A stretch of DNA of 64,000 nt from Anisus vortex (Eukaryota; Mollusca; Gastropoda; Planorbidae), in assembly GCA_949126835.1 (NCBI GenBank), contig OX421497.1, positions 27,756,742 to 27,820,741 of the forward strand, read 5' to 3'. A model generated the notes under the pieces. It worked only from the letters and a program-made list of their open reading frames with translations, ran no database searches and had not been told where the DNA came from. Position 1 is the first letter of the stretch, and every line of letters starts with the position of its first letter. Below are positions 45,701 to 57,000 of this stretch, in pieces. Made by a program: the position numbers and the translations under genes.

Positions 45701-48204
45701 TATAGACTATAGTGCACGGTGTGGTATAGACTATAGTGCACAGTGTGGTATAAACTATAGTGCACGGCGTGGTATAAACTACAGTGCACAGTGTGGTATA
45801 CACTATAGTGCACGGTATTGTATAGACTATAGTGCACGGTGTGGTATAGACTATAGTGCACGGTATTGTATAGACTATAGTGCACGGTATTGTATAGACT
45901 ATAGTGCACGGTGTGATATAGACTATAGTGCACGGTGTGGTATAAACTATAGTGCACGGTGTGGAATAGGCTATAGTGCACGTTGTGCTATAGACTATAG
46001 TGCATGTTTTGGTATAGACTATAGTGCACGGTGTGGTATAAACTATAGTGCACGGTGTGGTATAAACTATAGTGCACGGTGTGGTATAAACTATAGTACA
46101 CGGTGTGGTATAAACTATAGTACACGGTGTGGTATAAACTATATTGCACGGTATTGTATAGACTATAGTGCACGGTGTGGTATAAACTATAGTGCACGGT
46201 GTGGTATAGACTGTAGTGCACAGTGTGGTATAGACTATAGTGCACGGTATTGTATAGACTATAGTGCACGGTGTGGTATAGGCTATAGTGCACGGTGTGG
46301 TATAGACTATAGTGCACGGTGTGGTATAGACTATAGTGCACGGTGTGGTATAGACTATAGTGCACGGTGTGGTATAGACTATAGTGCATGGTGTGGTATA
46401 GACTATAGTGCACGGTGTGGTATAGACTATAGTGCACGGTGTGGTATAGACTATAGTGCACGGTGTGGTATAAACTATAGTGTACGGTGTGGTATAGACT
46501 ATAGTGCATGGTGTGGTATAGACTATAGTGCACGGTGTGGTATAGACTATAGTGCACGGTGAGGTATAGACTATAGTTCATGGTGTGGTATAGGCCATAG
46601 TGCACGGTGTGGTATAGACTATAGTGCATGGTGTGGTATAGGCTTTAGTGCACGGTGTGGTATAGACTATAGTGCACAGTGTGGTATAGACTATAGTGAA
46701 CGGTGTTGTATAAAATATAGTGCACGGTATTGTATAGACTATAGTGCACGGTGTGGTATAGGCTTTAGTGCACGGTGTGGTATAGACTATAGTGCACAGT
46801 GTGGTATAGACTATAGTGCACGGTGTGGTATGACTATAGTGCATGGTGTGGTATAGGCTTTAGTGCACGGTGTGGTATAGACTATAGTGCACAGTGTGGT
46901 ATAGACTATAGTGAACGGTGTTGTATAAACTATAGTGCACGGTATTGTATAGACTATAGTGCACGGTGTGGTATAGACTATAGTGCATGGTGTGGTATAG
47001 GCTTTAGTGCACGGTGTGGTATAGACTATAGTGCACGGTGTTGTATAGACTATAGTGCATGGTGTGGTATAGGCTTTAGTGCACGGTGTGGAATAGACTA
47101 TAGTGCACAGTGTGGTTTAGACTATCGTGCACGGTGTGGTATAGACTATAGTGCATGGTGTGGTATAGGCTTTAGTGCACGGTGTGGTATAGACTATAGT
47201 GCACAGTGTGGTATAGACTATAGTGAACGGTGTTGTATAAACTATAAAGCACGGTATTGTATAGACTATAGTGCACGGTGTGGTATAGACTATAGTGAAC
47301 GGTGTGGTATAAACTATAGTGCATGGTGTTGTATAGACTATAGTGCATGGTGTGGTATAGGCTTTAGTGCACGGTGTTGTATAGTCTATAGTGCATGGTC
47401 TTGTATAGACTATAGTGCACAGTGTGGTATAGACTATAGTGAACGGTGTGGTATAGACTATAGTGCATGGTGTGGTATAGACTATAGTGCACAGTGTGGT
47501 ATAGACTATAGTGCACGGTGTGGTATAGACTATAGTGCTCAGTGTGGTATAGGCTTTAGTGCACGGTGTGGTATAGACTATAGTGCTCAGTGTGGTATAG
47601 ACTATAGTGCACGGTGTGGTATAGACTATAGTGCTCAGTGTGGTATAGACTATAGTGCACGGTGTGGTATAGACTATAGTGTACGGTGTGGTATAGACTA
47701 TAGTGCATGGTGTGGTATAGGCTTTAGTGCACGCTGTGGTATAGACTAAAGTGCACGGTGTTGTATAGACTATAGTGCATGGTGTGGTATAGGCTTTAGT
47801 GCACGGTGTGGTATAGACTATAGTGCTCAGTGTGGTATAGACTATAGTGCTCAGTGTGGTATAGACTATAGTGCACGGTGTGGTATAGACTATAGTGTAC
47901 GGTGTGGTATAGACTATAGTGCACGGTGTGGTATAGACTATAGTGCTCAGTGTGGTATAGACTATAGTGCACGGTGTGGTATAGACTATAGTGCTCAGTG
48001 TGGTATAGACTATAGTGCACGGTTGTGTATAGACTATAGTGCACGGTATTGTAAAGACTATAGTGCATGGTATTGTATAGACTATAGTGCACGGTTGTGT
48101 ATAGACTATAGTGCACGGTATTGTATAGACTATAGTGCACGGTTGTGTATAGACTAAAGTGCATGGTGTGGTATAGACTATAGTGCACGGTATTGTATAG
48201 ACTA
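42762..48204. repeat. 24-bp satellite array, left block (about 227 copies)
   Basis: The unit contains TATAGACTATAGTGCACGG followed by a variable five bases. Main variants are GTGTGG and GTATTG after CACG; TATAAACTATAG variants concentrate at 44280-46200. GTGCAC is a palindrome and TATAG-A-CTATA an inverted repeat, so each unit can form a small hairpin. Because 24 is a multiple of three and the unit lacks stops in several frames, long frames appear on both strands (for example 611 and 845 codons on -, 308 on +); they are not genes. One unit near 46828 is 22 bp and shifts the phase. Confidence 0.97.
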
Positions 48205-48640
48205 CAAGCTACATTGCCCGGCGTTGCCCGGGTGAAAACAAAAGGACTGTCTGGGGTGCAGATAACAAATTTATAAACTACACTTACTGAATACTTTTAG
48301 GAAAGTAAATAAATATTGTAATAGGGTAAAAAAAAATAGTCAAATATTTTTATTTAACAAAATCTATATTGCCTATAGATTTACAATGTCTTTTGTTTTT
48401 AAAAGTTTGAAAAATTAATTGTCGAAAAAAAAACGAATAGTCTAAATGGAGAATCGAACCCTGGTCGCCCGTTTAGCAGTCCACTACGTTTACCACTGAG
48501 CTATCGAAGACACATGTCCGATGTGAAAAATTATTAGACGGTATATTGGGCTAGGCCTAGATAGGTCAGTGACACACGTGTTTACAAATTGACCAATGGG
48601 GATCCTCGCGGGGCCTAACACTGTCTTTTTATATATATAG
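48205..48640 (-). mobile_element. tRNA-derived SINE, family A, copy 2, inside the satellite
   Basis: On the - strand GATAGCTCAGTGGTAAACG (A box, 48491-48507 region) and GGGTTCGATTC (B box, 48451-48463) form a tRNA-like head; the tail ends CCCGGGCAACGCCGGGCAAT (48216-48235). Satellite units abut both ends, so it inserted into the array. Confidence 0.75.
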
Positions 48641-49815
48641 ATAGTGCACGGTTGTGGTATAGACTATAGTGCATGGTGTGTTATAGACTATAGTGCACGG
48701 TATTGTATAGACTATAGTGCACGGTTGTGTATAGACTATAGTGCACGGTATTGTATAGACTATAGTGCACGGTGTGGTATAGACTATAGTGCATGGTGTG
48801 GTATAGACTATAGTGCACGGTATTGTATAGACTATAGTGCACGGTTGTGGTATAGACTATAGTGCATGGTGTGGTATAGACTATAGTGCACGGTATTGTA
48901 TAGACTATAGTGCACGGTTGTGGTATAGACTATAGTGCACGGTATTGTATAGACTATAGTGCACGGTTGTGTATAGACTATAGTGCACGGTTGTGTATAG
49001 ACTATAGTGCACGGTTGTGTATAGACTATAGTGCATGGTGTGGTATAGACTATAGTGCACGGTTGTGTATAGACTATAGTGCACGGTTGTGTATAGACTA
49101 TAGTGCACGGTATTGTATAGACTATAGTGCACGGTATTGTATAGACTATAGTGCACGGTTGTGTATAGACTATAGTGCATGGTGTGGTATAGACTATAGT
49201 GCACGGTTGTGTATAGACTATAGTGCACGGTTGTGTATAGACTATAGTGCATGGTGTGGTATAGACTATAGTGCATGGTGTGGTATAGACTATAGTGCAC
49301 GGTTGTGTATAGACTATAGTGCATGGTGTGGTATAGACTATAGTGCACGGTTGTGTATAGACTATAGTGCACGGTTGTGTATAGACTATAGTGCATGGTG
49401 TGGTATAGACTATAGTGCACGGTTGTGTATAGACTATAGTGCACGGTTGTGTATAGACTATAGTGCACGGTATTGTATAGACTATAGTGCACGGTATTGT
49501 ATAGACTATAGTGCACGGTTGTGTATAGACTATAGTGCACGGTTGTGTATAGACTATAGTGCATGGTGTGGTATAGACTATAGTGCACGGTTGTGTATAG
49601 ACTATAGTGCACGGTTGTGTATAGACTATAGTGCACGGTATTGTATAGACTATAGTGAACGGTGTGGTATAGACTATAGTGCATGGTGTGGTATAGACTA
49701 TAGTGCACGGTTGTGTATAGACTATAGTGCACGGTTGTGTATAGACTATAGTGCACGGTATTGTATAGACTATAGTGCACGGTGTGGTATAGACTATAGT
49801 GCACGGCGTGGGATA
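48641..49815. repeat. 24-bp satellite array, right block (about 49 copies)
   Basis: Same unit as the left block but dominated by the CACGGTTGTGTATAGAC variant, which in the left block appears only in its last ~200 bp (from about 48020). Frames on both strands are artefacts. Confidence 0.97.
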
Positions 49816-50306
49816 GGAGAGTTGAAAAGTAAAAGTTAGATGAAATATTTCAAATTTTATTATTTTCTTAACATATTTGTGTAAAACAAAATTAAATGTA
49901 CATTATTTATTTAAAACCATGCGTTATAAATAAGGACACAGCACTAACACATTAAAGGCTAGTTGAAACACTGATACAGCATGATCAAAACATTTCTATA
50001 AAAAAAACAAAGTTTAAAAAACAAATTAGAACAGCATAAAATAGTCATACATTACAACAATAATATTAAAACTAATGTAAAGAACAGTTATCTAATTTAT
50101 TTAAAGTATAACAATGCGATTAGTCAATTTATATAACTGTCTGTAGGAGAGAAACGTAGTTTTCCCCTTACTCGTGGCTACACCTATGGCGATCTGATAT
50201 TTACAATATCTTAAGCAGAAAAGTGTACACAAATGTCAGTCTTTGTAGGAAACGTATTGTTCTATTTGTCTTTATATTTTTTTTCGCGCTTTAATATTGA
50301 CGCTGG
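49816..50306. other. SLC22 3' UTR and flank
   Basis: Downstream of the transporter stop codon. On the - strand AATAAA occurs near 50097 and again near 49900 and 49857, as candidate poly(A) signals. Confidence 0.5.
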
Positions 50307-50445
50307 TTACAAAAAGCGAGAATAATTATTTTGTTTAGTCTTTGCTACAACTCTTGTTTTCAGAGTCGTTAGAAAATGATGGATTCCATTTTTCTCCTCA
50401 CTAGACGCTACAACATTCAGATCGAAACTGTTTTTAGTGTTTTTC
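50307..50445 (-). CDS. SLC22 terminal exon
   Basis: Strong acceptor TTTTCTTTCCACAG before 50445; one nt completes an Arg codon, then 45 codons to TAA at 50307-50309. Hydrophilic tail (DLNVVASSEEKNGIHHFL, KTRVVAKTKQNNY). Too short for a 60-codon frame search but phase and acceptor fit exactly. Confidence 0.75.
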
Positions 50446-53400
50446 CTGTGGAAAGAAAACACATTATATCATGTAGAAGTATTTACTGGCTACATGAATT
50501 ACAAAATTTCATTTTCAAAACATGTCATATTATATAAGTGGAATTTTAGCATAATTTATGAAGATAATAAAATATGGTTTTAATAGTTTTTATGCCCGTC
50601 AAAATGACGGTGAAACGTATGAAATGACTGCAATTTTGTTTTTTACATTTATCGATTTTTCGTCTCATTATACAAGCTAAATTGCCCGTGTGAGAATAAA
50701 ACAGGCCTGTATAAAGTACAGATAAAAAAATATATAAACTACATGTACAATGAACAGAAGCTATAAATCTAATAATAACTAAAATAAAAGCAATTTTAAT
50801 ATTTTACTGAAGACTTTTAGAAAGTAAATTAAAATAAATATTTTAATCGGGTAAAAAAAATAGGCAAGTCTTTTATTTAACAAAAATCTAAATTGCCCGG
50901 CGATGCTCGTAGATTTACAATCCTTTTTTTCAAAAGTTATATTAATTGAAAAAAAAGGTATTAGACTAACTGGAGAATCGAACCCGGGTCGGCCGTATGG
51001 CAGTCCGATATGTAAACAACTTAGCTATCGAAGACGAATCACTGTAAATTTGGCAAGGCTTAAAGCGGACACGGTATTTTTGGCAAGGTGATTTTGGCAA
51101 AGGTAAATTCGGCAAAACTTGCAAAGCCGTAAAATTGTCAACGGTAAAATTGGCAAACTTATAATATCTACTGTTTATTATTGAAACTAGTGATGTGATT
51201 ACACTCTTGTCTGCTAAATGTAATAATGGCTTGAAATGAGGTTGTCCTCAGGCTATTGATTGTGATTGGTCTGAACTCTGACCTTTTCTTTTTCCACAGC
51301 ATATTCTAGCTTAATGCGCTATGGATTTGCTTTCGTAGTGTTAAGAAGTTGTTGGATTGTCGCTCACAAATGTATATAGCATTGTAATTACATATTGCAT
51401 TTTCTGAATTGTTTTGCAAGTTATGTTCATTAAAGATTGAATGGCTACCACGGACTCACTTCAATTTATCTGCACGTTTTAAATCAATTGTTTTGTCCAG
51501 TTTGAAACATTGTTTGAAATCTTCGACCATCAGAGATGGCAATGAACCAATAGGCCTAATCATCCTGCTAGACGGACCCGTTAAAATACATCAGGTCGAG
51601 ACTCAACACAACACATTTGAAGGCGAATGTTACATGCGGGCCCGACTCCGGGTTCTATGTGAATGTTTGCTCCAATATAATAATTATATATATATTGATG
51701 ATTACCTAAAATTTGCTATATTTCTTTATATGGGATAAAAATATTTTTTGCGGCACAATTTTTTCTTCAAAACTGGTTGAACGTTTTTTTTTACAAGATA
51801 TATAACCAACTCATTTTTACAAAAGCTCATAAAAAGCAAAAGAAAGTCAAGTATATATTAGTATGTATGTTAGTATATCTAAGTATATGTTAGTATATCT
51901 ATTAATCTGTTAAAATGATTGGCAGTGAAAATCCTGAGGTAAGCCTATTTAATAATATTAGTTGTTTTTTTTACTTCCCAATCATAGCGTATGTTATTTT
52001 TACTTACGCACAAAATGCACATCTCAAAACCTCAAACTACAAGTATTGTTAAAACGTCACACAACCAGTAGTCTTCTAGTCTCTCTTTAGAAATATACAT
52101 AGCTCGTCATAAAGCTGGGCATGAAAATTAAAAGCATTAATACTTTATGCCTAAAACAACTTAACTTTTTTCTTTCTTATCTATCCATCTATTCTCACAG
52201 CCCCTACCCACCAATGGACCATCAAATCTTTTTAAGTTTAACTCTGTTCAGTCAAATTTATCTTACCTTTTAAAGTTTTTTGCATTTTTCACTGTATCTG
52301 GTAGCATCCGGTTGGCTGTTTCAGGCAGTAAAAGTGCCAGAAGCCCAGCAGCTATACTGGCTCCACCGAATATAAGTAAAGGTAGAACTACAGCCATATC
52401 TTCAGTAATTACATAACCCTGTTGATGGTAATAAGAAAATACTAAATTAATTAGCTCATCATAATTGTAAATACGATATGTTTGTACATTGATATTAAAA
52501 TAATATAAGATAAATTCATGTATGTAATATACTTTAATAAAGCCCTTCATTAACATTGTGTGAGTTAAATAACATTAGTTTCATAGTATTTTTAAATATC
52601 ATGAATATAAAAGCATATGTAGTTCTGAAAACATGTAAACTGAGACCTTTCAGCTACATATTTATTACACGTATTTAATACCTAAAAATGTATCATTCCT
52701 AGTCTAGAGTTAATGAATGTAATAAATTGAAACCTACAATATCAGCAACATAAGGTGCGAGAATCCCGCCAAATCTTGCCATTACAGAACTTATTCCAAG
52801 CCCTGAGTTTCTCATAACTGTAGGGAACACCTCTACTGTATAGATGTAGACAACAGCAAAATTTGCAGAAGCTGCAAACTTTCCAACAAGTGACAGTACC
52901 GTAGTTATCCAGGAAGTACCTGTTGGAAACATCGAACTCTTTGACTGACTAATAGAATATCATAAGCTATATTTTCTCTAAAATAATTTTTACAGATTTG
53001 AACATTAGTAAATACTTATTTTGCAATAAATATTCTTTGGTCGATGAATGGTAGAAAATTTTTGTTGGCCGAACAATTTCGAGAACCTCTATGCTTATTA
53101 TAATTAGAATAACTAATTTTTAATACCAATTTTTATCCCTAATTTCGTTTCCAAAGATGATGTATTTGTTTCTTTTTAGAACTTTAATATCCCATGGATA
53201 CACAGACTTGACCAACTTTTCCTTTTTTTTACAGCTCGAGATATTGCGTTATAATAGTAGCCCATCATTCAAAAGACATTCCTTAGATCACAATTATAAA
53301 AAACCGTTCAGGCCAAATTGCTTGGTTTGTCTATACAGAAATTAATACGGTATCCCTGAATCTACCCAGCTACGATGGGTACCCGATTATACTGAGGGAA

Positions 53401-53971
53401 AGCAAAACCTGCTAACATAATCTCATACCAAATATAACTGGTGTAGCTTACGTTGCTTGACTTGCTCCCATGACAAAACATGGTTTAAAGATATTTATTA
53501 CTTAACTATTCACAACATATAGAATATAGTATCATGATTTTTACAATTATAATACGAATTACTTTTGTCTGACAAATTGACTTTTCTGTTACCGGAACGA
53601 AGTTCATTCCATTTCTTACTAGCTTAACCCTTACAAGACAAGTTATTGTATAAAGAGAACTAGAGTAAATTTTGAAGTGTGGATAAAAATTACCATTTGC
53701 TGGAAAGAGTAAATGAGTAAAGAAAATGTAAATGTATAATATCACCTAAATTGCCATAGATGACAGGAAACAATGTACAAATACAGGCTAGGCCTGCCGT
53801 CAACATGGAGAGACAAAGTAACAGTTTCCTGCCTGCTCTGTCCAGCAACAGCAAGCACAAGGTGTAAGAGAAAACTTCCACGACGCCAGACAAGAAGAAA
53901 TTGAGGTACAGATTTCCAGATAAATTTCCCACATTCAAACTCAAGCCGTAATAAACCAAGCTAGGAAAAAC
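50307..53971 (-). CDS. SLC22-type organic ion transporter (major facilitator), 3' part
   Basis: Exons in transcript order: 53971-53746, 52919-52738, 52418-52267, 50445-50307, all with AG/GT borders and phases 1, 0 and 2 that fit. They encode about 233 residues: the second half of a 12-helix transporter. DRAGRK after helix 8 is the MFS loop motif; FAVVYIYTVEVFPTVMRN and LPETANRMLPDT are typical SLC22 signatures; the last exon is a hydrophilic cytoplasmic tail ending SRFL. The family moves organic cations, anions or carnitine across the plasma membrane; the substrate cannot be told. The first half is upstream beyond the 17-bp satellite at 54092-59680 and was not found in the window. Confidence 0.85.
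50671..51030 (-). mobile_element. tRNA-derived SINE, family A, copy 3
   Basis: B-box-like complement of GAATCGAACCCGGG (50976) and a partial A box (ACTTAGCTATCGAAGAC), internal ATTGCCCGGCGATGCTCG (50891) and tail AAATTGCCCGTGTG (50678). It lies in the last SLC22 intron. Confidence 0.7.
51040..51165. repeat. Degenerate AATTTGGCAA repeats
   Basis: Versions of GTAAATTTGGCAA recur at 51045, 51077, 51092, 51104, 51128 and 51142. Confidence 0.5.
51170..52260. other. SLC22 intron, nothing recognised
   Basis: The + strand frame 51409-51738 has no domain I recognise. TTAGTATATCTA-type micro-repeats lie at 51855-51905. Confidence 0.4.
52267..52418 (-). CDS. SLC22 exon: helix 12 and PET motif
   Basis: Acceptor TTACCATCAACAG, donor GTAAGA. 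GYVITEDMAVVLPLLIFGG, LLALLLPETANRMLPDT. Leaves in phase 2. Confidence 0.85.
52738..52919 (-). CDS. SLC22 exon: helices 10-11
   Basis: Acceptor TTTCCAACAG, donor GTAGGT. TSWITTVLSLVGKFAASANF, VYIYTVEVFPTVMRNSGLG and SSVMARFGGILAPYVADI. Confidence 0.85.
53340..53425 (+). mobile_element. SINE family B 3' fragment
   Basis: CTGAATCTACCCAGCTACG, ATGGGTACCCGATTATACTG and AAACCTGCTAACAT match the second half of the copy at 42185. Confidence 0.55.
53746..53971 (-). CDS. SLC22 exon: helices 7-9
   Basis: Acceptor CACGTCAG, donor GTGATA. VFPSLVYYGLSLNVGNLSGN, LNFFLSGVVEVFSYTLCLLL, DRAGRK and LSMLTAGLACICTLFPVIYG. Enters in phase 0, leaves in phase 1. Confidence 0.85.
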
Positions 53972-54091
53972 CTGACGTGACATTGTTAAAGCATTAAATA
54001 AATTAAAACAAACCTGATTGGACAACGCAAAGCATTAAATAAATTAAAACAAAACTGATTGGACAACGTAAAGCATCAAATGAATTAAGAC

Positions 54092-57000
54092 ATTGTATGC
54101 TAGAACTAAATGTATGGTAGGACTAAATGTATGCTAGGCCTTTATGTATGGAAGAACTAAATGTATGCTAGGACTAAATGTATGCTTGAACTAAATGTAT
54201 GCTAGGACTAAATGTATGGTAGGACTAAATGTATGGTAGAACTAAATGTATGCTAGAACTAAATGTATGCTAGGCCTTTATGTATGGAAGAACTAAATGT
54301 ATGCTAGGACTAAATGTATGCTTGAACTAAATGTATGCTAGGACTAAATGTATGCTAGAACTAAATGTATGCTAGAACTAAATGTATGCTAGGCCTAAAT
54401 GTATGGAAGAACTAAATGTATGCTAGGACTAAATGTATGCTTGAACTAAATGTATGGTAGAACTAAATGTATGATAGGCCTTTATGTATGGAAGAACTAA
54501 CTGTATGGTAGGATTAAATGTAGGCTAGGACTAAATGTATGGTAGGACTAAATGTATGCTAGAACTAAATGTATGGTAGAACTAAATGTATGTGAGGACT
54601 AAATGTATGCTTGAACTAAATGTATGCTAGGACTAAATGTATGGTAGGACTAAATGTATGGTAGAACTAAATGTATGGTAGAACTAAATGTATGCTAGGC
54701 CTTTATGTATGGAAGAACTAAATGTATGCTAGGACTAAATGTATGCTTGAACTAAATGTACGCTAGGACTAAATGTATGCTACAACTAAATGTATGCTAG
54801 AACTAAATGTATGCTAGGCCTTTATGTATGGAAGAACTAAATGTATGCTAGGACTAAATGTATGCTTGAACTAAATGTATGCTAGGACTAAATGTATGGT
54901 AGGACTAAATGTATGGTAGAACTAAATGTATGGTAGAACTAAATGTATGCTAGGCCTTTATGTATGGAAGAACTAAATGTATGCTAGGACTAAATGTATG
55001 CTTGAACTAAATGTATGCTAGGACTAAATGTATGCTTGAACTAAATGTATGCTAGGACTAAATGTATGCTAGAACTAAATGTATGCTAGAACTAAATGTA
55101 TAGTAGGACTAAATGTATGCTAAGACTAAATGTATGGTAGGACTAAATGTATGGTAGGACTAAATGTATGGTAGGACTAAATGTATGGTAGGACTAAATG
55201 TTGGCTAGGACTAAATTTATGCAAGAACTAAATGTATGGTAGGACTAAATGTGTGCTAGAAATAAATGTATTGTAGGACTAAATGTATGCTAGGAATAAA
55301 TGTATGGTAGGAATAAATGTAGGCTAGGAATAAATGTATGGTAGGACTAAATGTATGCTAGAACTAAATGTATGGTAGAACTAAATGCATGTTAGGACTA
55401 AATGTATGCTAGGACTAAATGTATGGTAGGACTAAATGTATGCTAGGACTTAATGTAGGATAGGACTAAATGTAGGCTAGGACTAAATGTAGGGTAGAAT
55501 TAAATGTATGGTAGAACTAAATGTATGGTATGACTAAATGTAGGCTAGGACTAAATGTAGGCTAGGATTAAATGTATGCTAGAACTAAATGTATGCTAGG
55601 ACTAAATGTATGCTAGAACTAAATGTAGGATAGGACAAAATGTATTCTGGGACTAAATGTAGGCTAGGACTAAATGTATGCTAGAAATTAATGTAGGCTA
55701 GAACTAATTGTATGGTACAACTAAATGTATGGTAGGACTAAATGTATGCTAAGACTAAATGTATGGTAGGACTAAATGTATGGTAGGACTAAATGTTTGC
55801 TAGGACTAAATGTAGGCTAGGACTAAATGTATGCTAGGACTTAATGTAGGCTAGAACTAAATGTATGGTAGGACTAAATGTAGGCTAGAACTAAATGTAT
55901 GGTAGGACTAAATGTATGCTAGGACTTAATGTATGGAAGAACTAAATGTATTGTAGGACTAAATGTATGCTAGGACTTAATGTAGGCTAAAACTAAATGT
56001 ATGCTAGAACTAAATGTATGGTAGGACTAAATGTATGCTAGGACTTAAGGTATGGAAGAACTAAATGTATGATAGGACTAAATGTAGGCTAGAACTAAAT
56101 GTATGGTAGAACTAAATGTATGGTAGGACTAAATGTAGGCTAGGACTAAATGTATGCTAGGACTAAATGTATGCTTGAACTAAATGTATGGTAGGACTAA
56201 ATGTATGCTAGGACTAAATGTATGCTAGAACTAAATGTATGCTAGAACTAAATGTATGCTAGGACTAAATGTATGCTAGAACTAAATGTATGCTAGGACT
56301 AAATGTATGCTAGAACTAAATGTATGCTAGGACTAAATGTATGGTAGGACTAAATGTATGCTAAGACTAAATGTATGCTAGGACTAAATGTATGCTAGGA
56401 CTAAATGTATGCTAGGACTAAATGTAGGCTAGAACTAAATGTATGGTAGGACTAAATGTATGCTAGAACTAAATGTATGGTAGAACTAAATGTATGATAG
56501 GACTAAATGTATGCTAGGACTAAATGTAGGCTAGAACTAAATGTATGCTAGGACTAAATGTATGGTAGAACTAAATGTATGCTAGAACTAAATGTATGGT
56601 AGGACTAAATGTATGGTTGGACTAAATGTAGGCTAGAACTAAATGTATGGTAGAACTAAATGTATGGTAGAACTAAATGTATGGTAGGACTAAATGTAGG
56701 CTAGAACTAAATGTATGCTAGGACTAAATGTAGGCTAGAACTAAATGTATGGTAGGACTAAATGTATGGTAGGACTAAATGTAGGCTAGAACTAAATGTA
56801 TGGTAGAAATAAATGTATGGTAGGACTAAATGTATGCTAGAACTAAATGTAGGCTAGGACTAAATGTATGGTAGGACTAAATGTAGGCTAGGACTAAATG
56901 TAGGCTAGGACTAAATGTAGGCTAGGACTAAATGTAGGCTAGGACTAAATGTATGGTAGGACTAAATGTATGCTAGAACTAAATGTTTGGTAAAACTAAA

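Noticed and set aside
42610..46844. Frames of up to 845 codons encoding tyrosine-rich octapeptide repeats on the - strand
   Set aside because: They are produced by a 24-bp satellite without stops in several frames at once, on both strands, with no start context, splice sites or non-repeat domain.
48440..48530. A functional tRNA gene
   Set aside because: A and B boxes are present on the - strand, but the segment is the head of a repeated SINE and I could not fold a full cloverleaf.
42762..49815. CRISPR-like array
   Set aside because: Units are contiguous 24-bp repeats with no unique spacers and no cas genes; the genome is eukaryotic.
46823..49839. Cys/Tyr-rich repeat frames on the + strand (CGIDYSAR units)
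   Set aside because: Same satellite read in the other direction; the antisense frames are equally open.
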